Shown piece by piece: positions 55,601 to 64,000 of a stretch of DNA of 64,000 nucleotides (its first letter is position 1; the number at the start of each line of letters is the position of its first letter). The notes under the pieces are model-generated. The model had not been told where the DNA came from. It did no database searches and was given only the letters and a program-made list of their open reading frames with translations. This stretch comes from Fasciola hepatica (lineage: Eukaryota; Platyhelminthes; Trematoda; Plagiorchiida; Fasciolidae). The DNA lies in the NCBI GenBank assembly GCA_948099385.1, contig CANUEZ040000151.1, forward strand, positions 2,116,001-2,180,000, written 5' to 3'. Position numbers and translations under genes: made by a program.

Positions 55601-56402
55601 GCATATATAATAAACAGCGGCGGGACTTCACCATCGGGGTAAGTGCGTCTTCTTCCATAGATTACACCGACAAAGAAAGCTTGGCAAAAGCCTCAGCCTT
55701 TCCATCATCTGTTGCTACTGTTTAGTCGTCGTTCATCAGAGCCGTGACACCTACTTTCACTCTGGTTTGGTGCTTGAGGTATTCAGGCAGACGCTAGGGT
55801 GCTTGCATTCTATCAACCCCAAAAACCTCCTCCAAAGCCGCTAGCTTTGTCCGTTTTTGTTTGGTACACCGGTTGCGAATCCAGCGACGGAGATTATACC
55901 CCTCACCTTTAGATTCGAACAGCCGCTAAGCCCGGTTTCATCACTTGATCGGGCTTCTGAGCCCCAGGACAAACCACGGTGTGCCCCTCACCCGGGGTCT
56001 ACGTCGGCTGAGGGAGGATAAAATGTTCACTCGATACAAGATACTGTCACGACTAAACTCCCAGGAGTCGTTCATATGGCAGTCTACATCTGAATCCATG
56101 GGAAACCAGATGACTACTAAAGCTGCCCTCCGGATACCCCACAATGTTGTGCGCCAAAGGCTAGGTCTGGTGTGTGGTCTAGTGGAGGGACAGTGACCAC
56201 TGCGCCAGTAACTTTCCAGCACCATGTGGTCACTGCTGCCAAGTGGAGGGAGATGTTCTACCTTGTCGAAATGTGAGCTCCTGGGAAAAGTCAACAGATC
56301 TAGGGAGGAACCGTGACTGGATTGCCTCCAAGTAGATACCTGAACATGATGGTATAAGGCCAGCTCTTGGACCGTTGTCAGTAACCCTCCGGCTGCAGTC
56401 CT
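55601..56402 (-). pseudogene. LINE-F endonuclease C-terminal part and linker (left of BEL-3)
   Basis: From 56402 down, the frame 56439-56230 (entered inside the LTR) reads CSRRVTDNGPRAGLIPSCSG and then LEAIQSRFLPRSVDFS. After a frame change near 56250 the frame 56294-55945 gives HFDKVEHLPPLGSSDHMVLE, the final SDH motif of the APE-like endonuclease, and a basic linker. 55940-55600 holds the rest of the linker with several stops (KAEAFAKLS near 55690). The other half of this endonuclease is at 63043-63480. Confidence 0.85.
56398..56402. repeat. Target duplication GTCCT, left of BEL-3
   Basis: Repeated at 63038-63042. Confidence 0.92.
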
Positions 56403-56778
56403 TGTAGCACACTTTCGAGCAATGCGTAGCCAAATTCACAACGGATCCCGAAATCGAAAGGCAATTATTTGTGTTATTCTGCGATACTAGATTATTGAAT
56501 GAACAATGACACCAAACAGGTACAAACCTCAGTTATGAGATCACAAGGACTCAACAAACGAGAAACCGAGTTGCGGCGTGCGAGCAAGAAGCACGTGCAT
56601 CACGCAGGTCCGGAACAGGGATATGCAGACTAGCGCTCTGGGCGCGGACAAAAACAACAACTGGTCCATAAAACAAACAGTGCGTAAAGACACGTCAATA
56701 GTGTAGGCGAGTGAGTGATGTTAAGAAAAAAATGGAACTGCAACGGTTTCAGGGGGACTTTCCACGACCGGTCGTTAC
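56403..56778 (-). repeat. BEL-3 3' LTR (left)
   Basis: 376 bp, TGTAGCACAC to GGTCGTTACA on the forward strand. The adjacent CCGCCCACCAAAATCC (56779-56794) is the complement of a purine-rich tract, nearly the same as in BEL-2 (37003). Confidence 0.95.
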
Positions 56779-57350
56779 ACCGCCCACCAAAATCCTTCCG
56801 TACCCCCAGCACAGCCAAAGGTTTGGTATAAAGGTATTGATTCTTTCTACCTACCTTGGCCCTGCTGTCAGTGCGCGCGCCCAATGCTTGTCGTCAACGT
56901 TCTACTCATGGTCGCACCTAATCCGGTGGCCACACCGACACGAGGCTATCCTACGTCTTCCACGAGAACAACTGACCGATGGCGGGCTTGAAGGGGAAAG
57001 AGGTGCTGTCCTTGGAACGGCCTTTCTGCCCTGGCTGTATGTGCTTGTGTGAGTGTGTACGTGTGTGTGATGTAATCGCGGCTACCTTCACATGTGCAAA
57101 AGATATTTCAGTAGCGTCAACGAGAGCAAGCCGCGAACACCGTCACATGTTTTTTAGGGGTTGCTTGACATAGCGTTCATCGGGTATGCGCGTATGTGTC
57201 TATATGTATAATGGAATCGCATGTACCACCGCATATTGGAAAAAACCTTCTGTAACGCCAACGAAAGACTGTGAGTACTGTAAAGTGTTTGACGGAGACC
57301 ATGTGGTATACACGAGGATAGAGTAGGTGAGTGTGCGTCGGGGTGTATGA
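56779..57350 (-). other. BEL-3 3' internal non-coding region
   Basis: No protein recognised between the DUF5641-like end and the 3' LTR. Contains GT/CA-rich stretches (57045-57075). Matches BEL-5 (49600-50153) near the polypurine tract. Confidence 0.6.
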
Positions 57351-57362
57351 TGGTTCGACACG

Positions 57363-58106
57363 TCAGTGTGTTGTGATTGCTCCCGAGTATGGGGGTTTCT
57401 TTACCCACCTCGAAGACGAATGCGAAGTAGTCCACTGGGACTCAGCGTTGTCAGCTTCTCCGCCTTCACTCTCGAGTAAGCTAATACTGCGTATATCACG
57501 GATAAGCGCTCCGTTGGCTGTCTTCACCCTCACCGTTCTTATCATTCCGTCAGTGCTTTCGATGGTTTTCATAACCACTCCCAAGGACCAGGTGCTGAAA
57601 TGTGCCCGTTCATCTGCGATCATCACCACATCACCAACTTTGAATGGTCTTGTTTTGACCAGCCACTTCTGTCGAGTCTACAGAGTCCGTGGGTACTCCC
57701 GCAGCCAGCGTCTCCAGAAAACCTTGGCAAGATAGTTCGCCTGCTCCCATCAGTAGAGGTAGCTCCCACGAAGGTTTACCGGCCCTTGGAAACCCTCGTT
57801 CGACCTTAATGTCAATAAGTCGTTCGGGGTGAGCGCCAAGTGGGTTGGGTCGCCGTTCATTACTGGAACCAGGGGGCGGTTGTTCAGAATTCTCTCTACC
57901 TCAGTCATGACGGCGTTCAGCCTCTCGTGGTCGGGCGGCTGTTGCTCCATGATCGACAGCAATATCCGCCTGACGGACCGGATCATGCGTTCCCATACGC
58001 CATCGCGGTGACTGACCTGTGGGGGGTTGAAATGCTGTCGCACGCCGCAGGCCACGGTTCGATCCTGCAGTTCGTCCCTGATTATATTTTTGTGCCAAGG
58101 CTGCAA
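57363..58106 (-). pseudogene. pol: BEL-3 integrase C-terminal part and DUF5641-like domain
   Basis: Open frame 58106-57750 (118 codons) contains the end of the integrase core: a CGVRQHFNPPQVSHRDGVWE block with the catalytic Glu region, RMIRSVRRILLSIM, and ERILNNRPLVPV. After stops, 57629-57363 gives VMIADERAHFSTWSLGVVMK, then DGMIRTVRVKTANGALIRDI, the DUF5641-type end of BEL/Pao integrases. It is entered by a frame change near 58100 from the preceding core. Confidence 0.87.
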
Positions 58107-58432
58107 TTCCCAGTGGGGCCCACAAAGTTCGGCCCATTATCCGGGTATACATCGGCCGGTACGCCTCTTCGGTTGATAAATCTCCGCAAGGCCCGTAGGA
58201 GAGAATCGGTCGTCATCGAATGTGCGACTTCTAGGTGTACCGCACGTGACTCCATGCACGTCATGATACACCCGTATCGCTTTTCTAATCTTTTCCCACA
58301 CTTGATCCACAAGGGCCCGAAATAGTCCAACCCGGTGTCGCTGAACGGCCACCAGTCCGCAGTCACCCTACATTCTGGTAGCGGGGCCATGTGCTGTTTG
58401 CCCGCTGTGGCATTGCGCCTCCTACATTGCAC
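58082..58432 (-). pseudogene. pol: BEL-3 integrase catalytic core, N-terminal part
   Basis: Open frame of 116 codons: MAPLPECRVTADWWPFSDTG, LDYFGPLWIKCG (first catalytic Asp in DYFGP), CIMTCMESRAVHLEVAHSMT, and RRGVPADVYPDNGPNFVG (second catalytic Asp in DNG; family members usually have SDNG). It integrates the DNA copy into the host genome. A stop at 58439 separates it from the zinc-finger part, and the Met is internal. Confidence 0.88.
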
Positions 58433-58438
58433 ACAACG

Positions 58439-59040
58439 TCAGATTACTCGTTTTACAGTCTCTCGTCCTCTCAACAACCAAAGGCGCTTTTGGATGACTC
58501 TCATCACGTGACTTTCCCCGGCATGTCCCCCCAAGGCGTGGACGTGTTGGATCATTAGCTCTACCACAGGTTGTCGGGCCGGCAGCATTATAGTGTACTT
58601 TGTGTCGAAGCACAGGTGGGCATTGGTCAGCCTACCATCCACCAGCAGCAGCCCATCAATGAGTTTGGGGTTTAAAAGCTTCAGTTTGCCTCTTGGATGT
58701 GGTATTTCTTTGTTGATCGGTCCCACTTTTTCCGCCATCTCGAGTTCTCGGGCGAAAGCCTGGCGTTGCATCATTCTGAAAATATCGTATTCGGCCGCTT
58801 GTAGCTCATTGGGACTTATCGGGCCGACCCGTATCCGGCCTGAGGGCCGTAACCCTTTCATGACTAGTAAATTTCTCTTCAACCTGGTTAACCAAACTAA
58901 CGCACGAAGTGCTCTCATCCAGGAAAAAATCTGACCAGTCGCGATAAAATGGATGTCGCTTCAAAGACGTTCGCCGCTATCACTAAGCCTTTGATCTCCA
59001 GTTCCAATTTCAGAGGGGATTTTAGTTCGTACACCGGCCA
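58439..59040 (-). pseudogene. pol: BEL-3 integrase N-terminal linker and zinc finger
   Basis: Pol continues after RNase H with ANVFEATSILSRLVRFFPG (about 58950), a stop, and then the open frame 58918-58439 (159 codons) with KLIDGLLLVDGRLTNAHLCF and a zinc-binding HVHALGGHAGESHVMRVIQK region (H..GH pattern). A TGA follows VKRVI at 58439, just before the CxxC of the HHCC finger, which is read beyond the stop. Confidence 0.87.
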
Positions 59041-59046
59041 GTCCTG

Positions 59047-60480
59047 TTAAGCCACTTGCAGGGTGTTTGGCCCTCCCGTCCACGTGTCTAGCTGTCTGAA
59101 GTTGGTCGCGCCTCGGGAGCACAGGTCGGCCGGATTATTGCCAGACCTCACACGCTTCCACTGGTTCATGGCCGATTCATCGTCGATAATCGTGAGTCGG
59201 CTAGCAACGAAAGTACTAAACCGGCTCCGGAAGTTGATAATGTAGTAAAGTACTATCGTTGAGTCCGTCCAAAAGCTAGCCGACCGAATGTAGAAGTCAA
59301 AACATCTCTTCACCGCTTGTACCTCCCTGAATGCTGACAAGGCTGCACTGAGTTCAAGGCGTGGGATTGAGACCGACTTCAGTGGAGCAACGCGAGCTTT
59401 AGCGAACAGGATCCTCGCAGTATATTGTCCATCTCCTGTGCACCATCGTCCGTGCACCACACCTCCATAACCGACTTCGGATGCATCGGAAAACGCACGT
59501 AGTTCTCCCGTCCGCGTCGTATGGCCAGGAGTCAAGCATCGAGGAATCCTGATGTCCCCTAATTTCTTCAAGGTGTTCCGAAATTCTTCCCAGTCCAACC
59601 GGTCCTCTCGGTCCAGTGACTGGTCCCAATCGACTTTCTTACGGCACCGGAGCTGCAGCAAGATCTTTTCGGGTAGCAGCCAGGGTGAGACGAAACCAAG
59701 CTGGTCGAACAGACTAGAGACACTGGATAGTATACCTCGACGGGTTACTGGCAGCTCGGGAACGTTGAGCTCCAAAATGAAGTCATCCGTTTCCGCTTCC
59801 CATTGTATTCCTAAAGTGCTTTCGGTAGGGAGTGTAGAGCCGTCCAAATCTCTAACCTTTTCGGCCCTCTCGTGGTACGGAATGACCTCGAGCACTTCTG
59901 AAGGGTTCGACATCCATTTTGTTAGATGGAAGCCGCCCTCTTCTGGAAATCTTGTCAGGCCTCTGAACTGTGCTAGGGCTGGCTCTATATCATCGAATGA
60001 CCCAAGATAGTTGTCGAAGTAGAAATTTCTGCTGACGCTATCTACAAACGACCGATAGACCAGATCTCCATGTTTGTTCGCAGCTTCCCGAAGGGCGTAG
60101 TTCGCACAGAATGGTGAAGATATGGTTCCGAAGGGGTGGACGGTCATTCTATAGCTTACCACTGCGTTGTCCCGGTCGTTTTCTTCCCACCACAGGAAAC
60201 GCAACGCATCTCGTTCTCCTACCGGTATTTTCACCTGATGAAACACTTCCCTGATATCGGCGGACAAGGCCACTCTACCCAATCTGCAGCGGCACGAAAC
60301 TTCGATTAGTGGTGTGGTCCAGTCAGGTCCTTGTGGTAGGCGATCGTTTTACGACTTGCCCTGGAACTTGGCTGCACAGTCGAAAACCACCCCCAGATTT
60401 TCGGGTTTCCTGGGGTTGATAACCGGGTGGTGAGGTAGATACCAGATACCCTTTCGGCCGTCGGCGTTGGCAGGCACCTA
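59047..60480 (-). pseudogene. pol: BEL-3 reverse transcriptase and RNase H
   Basis: The main open frame 60282-59047 (411 codons) covers RT from ALSADIREVFHQVKIPVGER (residues 5-24) through YRMTVHPFGTISSPFCANYA (44-63) to the catalytic box FYFDN (87-91), where BEL elements normally have YVDD: the second Asp is Asn. The connection domain (RIPRCLTPG, 246-254) and RNase H follow, with SDAS (265-268), RLEL (308-311) and WTDS (338-341) all intact. Upstream of the first Met the same frame opens with [12 protein letters not shown] at about 60430 and is crossed by a stop at 60349-60351. RT copies the element RNA in the particle; RNase H removes the template. Confidence 0.92.
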
Positions 60481-61428
60481 TTCAACGTGGCCGAGAGCTT
60501 CGTTTCGCCTCATTAGTTCTGCGTATCGTTCCCACAGATCATCGTCTCGAACGAAGCATTCCTTCAGTCATAGCAGTCGTTGGAGAACATAGTTTCTGTT
60601 GTCAGTCCACAGGTCAGCACATGTGCGCCATGGGAGGGGAACCTCAAACTGTTTTTTAAGACCCCTAGAGCCTTGCCGCGCCTTTTGTAAGGCGAAATGA
60701 TCCCCTTGCGACAACGATGGTCTTTCGTCTCTGAGGTCATGAAACTCCTTTTCATACAGCCGCTGCAGGTGATACTCTATGCGGTCCGTTTCGGCGGATA
60801 AATAATTCACGGAACCGCATACCCCTACTGGACCGTATAACATCCATCCCAGAGCCGTGCGTACGGCATAAGGTGCCTGGCGGTCGCCCACTCTCTGGTC
60901 ACGTACCTAATGTGCTTCCGGCAAGTCGCAGCCAATGAGGAGACCCACTTTGTCGCCTTCCCAGTCTACAACGGTTAAATCCTGCAGGTGGGGCCACCTA
61001 GTCAGGATTGCGTTCACCGACCTTGGTGCTTGCATGGGGAGATCCGCTAGCGTGAATGCCTCCGTTGGTTCAATTTGCTCGTTAGTGTCTGGGGAGATGA
61101 GTTGCAACCTCAATCTACCGGCGGTCATTACTCGTATTCCTCGCACCGTGCTCACTGCTGACGACGTAGCACTTCTAGCGAGCCGGTGTTTGTCGGCAAA
61201 CGGCTCTTTCACTATGGTAGTGTCAGATCGACCGTCGACGAAAACCAACGCTTTGACCATCCCAATTGGGGTCACCACCCCCGCGGCAACTACTCCTAAA
61301 CGTACTGGTTTACTGGCTGACCGTGACGTTGAACAAGTCACACTGGGCTTTGTGCTCGCTCTGGGGTATGGTTTCTCTCGCCTGGTGTAGCAATCGATGG
61401 TATCTGCTCGTGCGGCCCTCGTGACCAC
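60481..61428 (-). pseudogene. pol: BEL-3 aspartic protease and spacer
   Basis: Open frame 61428-60907 (173 codons) holds KPSVTCSTSRSASKPVRLGV, the active-site region ALVFVDGRSDTTIVKEPFAD (DGRS where DSGS is expected), and WPHLQDLTVVDWEGDKVGLL with IGCDLPEAH. A TAG at 60907-60909 ends it, but the same frame goes on as 60891-60568 with YAVRTALGWMLYGP and VNYLSAETDRIEYHLQRLYE. Further in-frame stops stand at 60568-60570 (TGA) and 60478-60480 (TAG). The protease would process gag-pol in the particle; here both the active-site box and the frame are damaged. Confidence 0.88.
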
Positions 61429-62610
61429 ATCTGTTCCTTGTTCTACAAGCTGCCGCCCGGTGCGTGGTGTTGAGACATATAAAGCGCTCCCATGTCATCC
61501 TCGCCATTCCCCACCGTTCATCTATTGTGGAGTTGACGAACTTAAGGCATTCTAGTAGCCCATGGCTAGCATCACAAAACCTGCAACTTGGTTGCGCTAT
61601 GGCATCGCGTGAAATAGCGTGCGCATTTGGTCCAAGGTTGATATTTCGGCTGTTCCCGAGCAGTGTTCTGAGCCTGGCTGGCACTAGACTTGTTTGCTCG
61701 GTTGCTGTCCTGGATGAGCCGACCAAATCTGCTGTCAGCTATCTTAGTTTGCCTGTCCAAGTATTGGGTCAGGTCTCCGAAGTTAGCCTCCCGGTGGCCT
61801 CGGCCTATACGTTCCGCCTCTTCCGCCCACCGACCCTGTAGTTCGGGAGAGAGGTGACGGACTATGCCCTCCAAAGGTGTGCATTGCATCTAGGTCAGCC
61901 CTGTAACCCAAATGGTCGAGGGCTATTGAGCAGTTCTGCATTTTGACCACCAGGTCTGCCATTGTGTAGACATCGCCCTTGGTCCTCTTTGCCTCTACCA
62001 TCATGCCCTCTATTAGGTTACGGGCTACTTTGAAAGGTTGGCCAAACAGGTTCCTCAGAATCTTCCTTGCGCGGGTGTAGCCTTGTTCCGGGTCGAGCAT
62101 GGTACACCCGTCAATAGCTTCTCTTGCTCGGCCTCGACAGTAGTGAGTCAGATAGAGGAGCCTTGGCCCGGGGTCGGCTATCTTGTTTTCTAAGAACTTG
62201 CAGTAGTGTTCGGATCGCCCGTCGAAAACCGTCAGTTCTACTCTTGGCAGACCTATCGTTGGTGGCGTTGATGTCTTATAGTCGGCGACCGGCGTGGAGT
62301 TTCCCATTTTATTGTGCCCTGATCTACCGGAAAGGTCGTAGTCGCTGGTCTCATGCTCATGCTCGTTCTGTCTACACTTCTGTTCGGCTTCCTGGGCCTG
62401 TTGCCTGGCCGATAACAGTTGTTGTCCTAGGTCTAATATCCTCAGCCTACATGGATCGATATCCTTACAATCCATATTGCTCTCAGTAACACATGAGCTA
62501 GCACTGACAGGACTAGGTGGCCTAGCATTAACTAAGAATAATAGGTACCCAAAACCTCCCCAGTGACATGCCGTATTACTTCCTGTCCAGATTCCAATGT
62601 CTCCGATCAT
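61310..62610 (-). pseudogene. gag: BEL-3 gag (DUF1759-like core and zinc knuckle)
   Basis: Frame 62610-61783 (275 codons) begins within the leader. A coiled-coil-like part (about residues 55-80) is followed by LPRVELTVFDGRSEHYCKFL, CRGRAREAIDGC, QGYTRARKILRNLFGQPFKV and MQNCSIALDHLGYRADLD. A frame change near 61880 moves the rest to 61889-61572 (LSPELQGRWAEEAERIGR), and a further change leads to 61726-61310 with the Cys/His region: CRFCDASHGLLECLKFVN, CLNTTHRAAACRTRNRCGHE and a closing HRLLH. The overlap with the protease frame at 61428-61310 shows that gag and pol are now out of phase. Confidence 0.9.
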
Positions 62611-62661
62611 TTTCCTGGACTTTTATGTGTTTCTCTTGTTCCAAATTGATCTATTAGGTAT

Positions 62662-63037
62662 TGTAATACACGTTTGAGCAATGCGTAGCCAAATTCACAA
62701 CGGATCCCGAAATCGAAAGGCAATTATTCGTGTTATTCTGCGATACTAGATTATTGAATGAACAATGACACCAAACAGGTACAAACCTCAGTTATGAGAT
62801 CACAAGGACTTAACAAACGAGAAACCGAGTTGCGGCGTGCGGGCAAGAAGCACGTGCATCACGCAGGCCCGGAACAGGGATATGCAGACTAGCGCTCTGG
62901 GCGCGGACAAAAACAACAACTGGTCCATAAAACAAACAGTGCGTAAAGACACGTCAATAGTGTAGGCGAGTGAGTGATGTTAAGAAAAAAATGGAACTGC
63001 AACGGTTTTAGGGGATTTTCCACGACCCTCCGTTTCA
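62662..63037 (-). repeat. BEL-3 5' LTR (right)
   Basis: 376 bp, TGTAATACACG to CCGTTTCA on the forward strand. Closely matches 56403-56778, with scattered substitutions and a one-base deletion in a G-run. Inside it (coding strand) the leader has TTGGAACAAGAGAAACAC, shared with BEL-4. Confidence 0.95.
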
Positions 63038-63042
63038 GTCCT
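63038..63042. repeat. Target duplication GTCCT, right of BEL-3
   Basis: Matches 56398-56402. Confidence 0.92.
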
Positions 63043-63480
63043 TCCTGATGTCCAATCTACGTTCATGGCACTGAAGTGGCCCAATGAGGCAGTGGCCGTC
63101 GCACTCCCATCTCCTAAGTAAATTCACCATATCTGGAGGGTTATCCGCAGGTGCCCAATTGATAACTCCAACTGCCCTAAGGTCTCCATTCTTAAGCTCA
63201 ACGCGGCACCAAACGGTTTCAAGGACTCCTGGTAAGTCAGCGAACTCTCCTAACAAAGCTATTGGAATTTCTGATCCGCTGAACAGTGCCACGCATCCAC
63301 CTGACCTGATGGAGCTCCTACCGACTCGGAATAGGGTTTGGCCAGGTAGGCTGGTTTCTAGATGTAGGACGTTGTTACTTAGCCATGTCTCTGTCAGCGC
63401 CATCATAAAAGGTGGGCTGGATCGTAGTAAGTGTTCCAGGTCATCTCCCTAGTTCAGCACACCACGGATGCTCGGCAACA
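63043..63480 (-). pseudogene. LINE-F endonuclease N-terminal part (right of BEL-3)
   Basis: Frame 63406-63035 (123 codons) reads MMALTETWLSNNVLHL (intact catalytic ETWL), GQTLFRVGRSSIRSGGCVAL, then VLETVWCRVELKNGDLRAVG, and ends LDIRKD at the BEL-3 junction. The frame is open upstream into about 63480 with IRGVLN and LLRSSPPF. On the other side of BEL-3 the same frame goes on at 56402 with CSRRVTDNG, so the halves belong together. Confidence 0.9.
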
Positions 63481-64000
63481 GGATGGCGGTGCTGTCTAGG
63501 CCCGCTACCACCTCCGCCAGTTCACGGCGTTCCAGCTTGGGGAGGGGACCGACAAGAGCACTAGCGTCAGCGGCCTCCACCGGAAGTGAGGGAGCCGTTT
63601 GTGTACCCGAGAATCCCAAATAATCAAGTCCGCTTCTGGTTCTATACTTTCATGCCGTTCAATCAACGGTTTCCTATGTTCCTCACCACCTGCAAGGTCC
63701 AGATCTCGGTGCAAATGCACTTGCTCGCTCTTTGGCCGGTAGGATCTTCGTACCACAGAAGTAGCGGCTGCCTCAGGGCCCAGTATTACTTTCAGCGGAC
63801 AGGTCGCTCAGAGTCATTGGCTTCACCTATTGGGAAGGCTGATTTGAGCGGTAACTCCTTCACAGTTTCCTCCCCCCTCAAGGTCAAAGGGTTTTTTTAG
63901 TATACTTCGGGGACTCGTGACATCGTGGCCCAGACTTGCCTGTGCCGTGATCTTCTTTGCCTCAGGCATGTTCTCTTTTGGGAAACACTGCCTCGTCGAT
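63481..64000 (-). pseudogene. LINE-F upstream region, possible ORF1 end
   Basis: Reverse-strand sequence upstream of the endonuclease, running out of the window. The open frame 63756-63505 (83 codons) is basic and contains no clear motif. Its position suggests the ORF1-ORF2 junction of LINE-F. Confidence 0.35.

Larger units (their letters stand above)
56403..63037 (-). mobile_element. BEL-3, complete BEL/Pao element
   Basis: 6.6-kb reverse-strand element with two 376-bp LTRs, a polypurine tract next to the 3' LTR, and a 5-bp target duplication GTCCT. From right to left it carries gag, protease, RT, RNase H, integrase zinc finger and core, and a DUF5641-like C-terminal domain: the full BEL/Pao order. 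The pol frame is unusually continuous but contains several in-frame stops and two frame changes. Inserted in the endonuclease of LINE-F. Confidence 0.95.

Noticed and set aside
59552..60010. Forward open frame of 152 codons, and the similar forward frame 60935-61390
   Set aside because: Antisense shadows of BEL-3 RT and protease.
1..64000. Host protein-coding genes, tRNA, rRNA, CRISPR arrays or bacterial operons
   Set aside because: No conserved host gene, splice-supported exon chain, cloverleaf or regular spacer array was recognised; coding similarity is confined to mobile elements.

Overview
The window is eukaryotic repeat DNA, almost certainly from an invertebrate animal. It is built from decayed non-LTR retrotransposons (LINEs of the CR1/L2/Jockey type with ORF1, APE endonuclease and reverse transcriptase), BEL/Pao LTR retrotransposons and one CACTA/EnSpm-like DNA transposon. 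No intact host gene, operon, rRNA, tRNA or CRISPR array was recognised. The mixture of old CR1-like LINEs, several BEL/Pao lineages and a CACTA transposase with a DUF4806-like companion ORF suits a flatworm, perhaps a tapeworm. That taxonomic guess is inference only.

Layout: 1-3310 holds two reverse-strand LINE RT fragments. 3340-3860 holds a forward endonuclease fragment. 3866-6891 is a gag-protease remnant of a BEL/Pao element (BEL-1) enclosed by a 171-bp inverted repeat. 6985-25010 is dominated by one LINE family, here called LINE-B: a forward copy with a very long 3' region (B1), an antisense 5'-truncated copy inserted in it (B2), a reverse fragment (B3), a nearly full-length reverse copy of about 6.7 kb with ORF1, EN, RT and an (ATT)n tail (B4), and a forward 3' fragment (B5). 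25270-29377 is a second nearly full-length reverse LINE (LINE-D). 29378-32600 is unclassified. 32612-34350 is a decayed forward LINE (LINE-E).

From about 34690 to 45231 lies a CACTA-like DNA transposon. It is split by a complete BEL/Pao element (BEL-2, 36619-42416, target duplication CGCGC), which itself carries a solo LTR of a related family (38028-38403, target duplication TTGGC): three levels of nesting. 45530-48990 holds more LINE RT fragments. 49600-52380 holds a BEL/Pao arrangement in which one LTR (50154-50523) has internal sequence on both sides, and a solo LTR (51105-51473, target duplication TGCCA) splits the gag gene.

53640-63760 is a reverse LINE (LINE-F) whose endonuclease is interrupted by the most complete LTR element of the window, BEL-3 (56403-63037, target duplication GTCCT). 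The LINE reading frame is continuous across one copy of the duplicated target, which confirms the insertion point to the base. All coding regions seen carry stops, frameshifts or altered catalytic residues, so the whole window is best read as a TE graveyard with a readable insertion history. Family names (LINE-A to G, BEL-1 to 5) are local labels.
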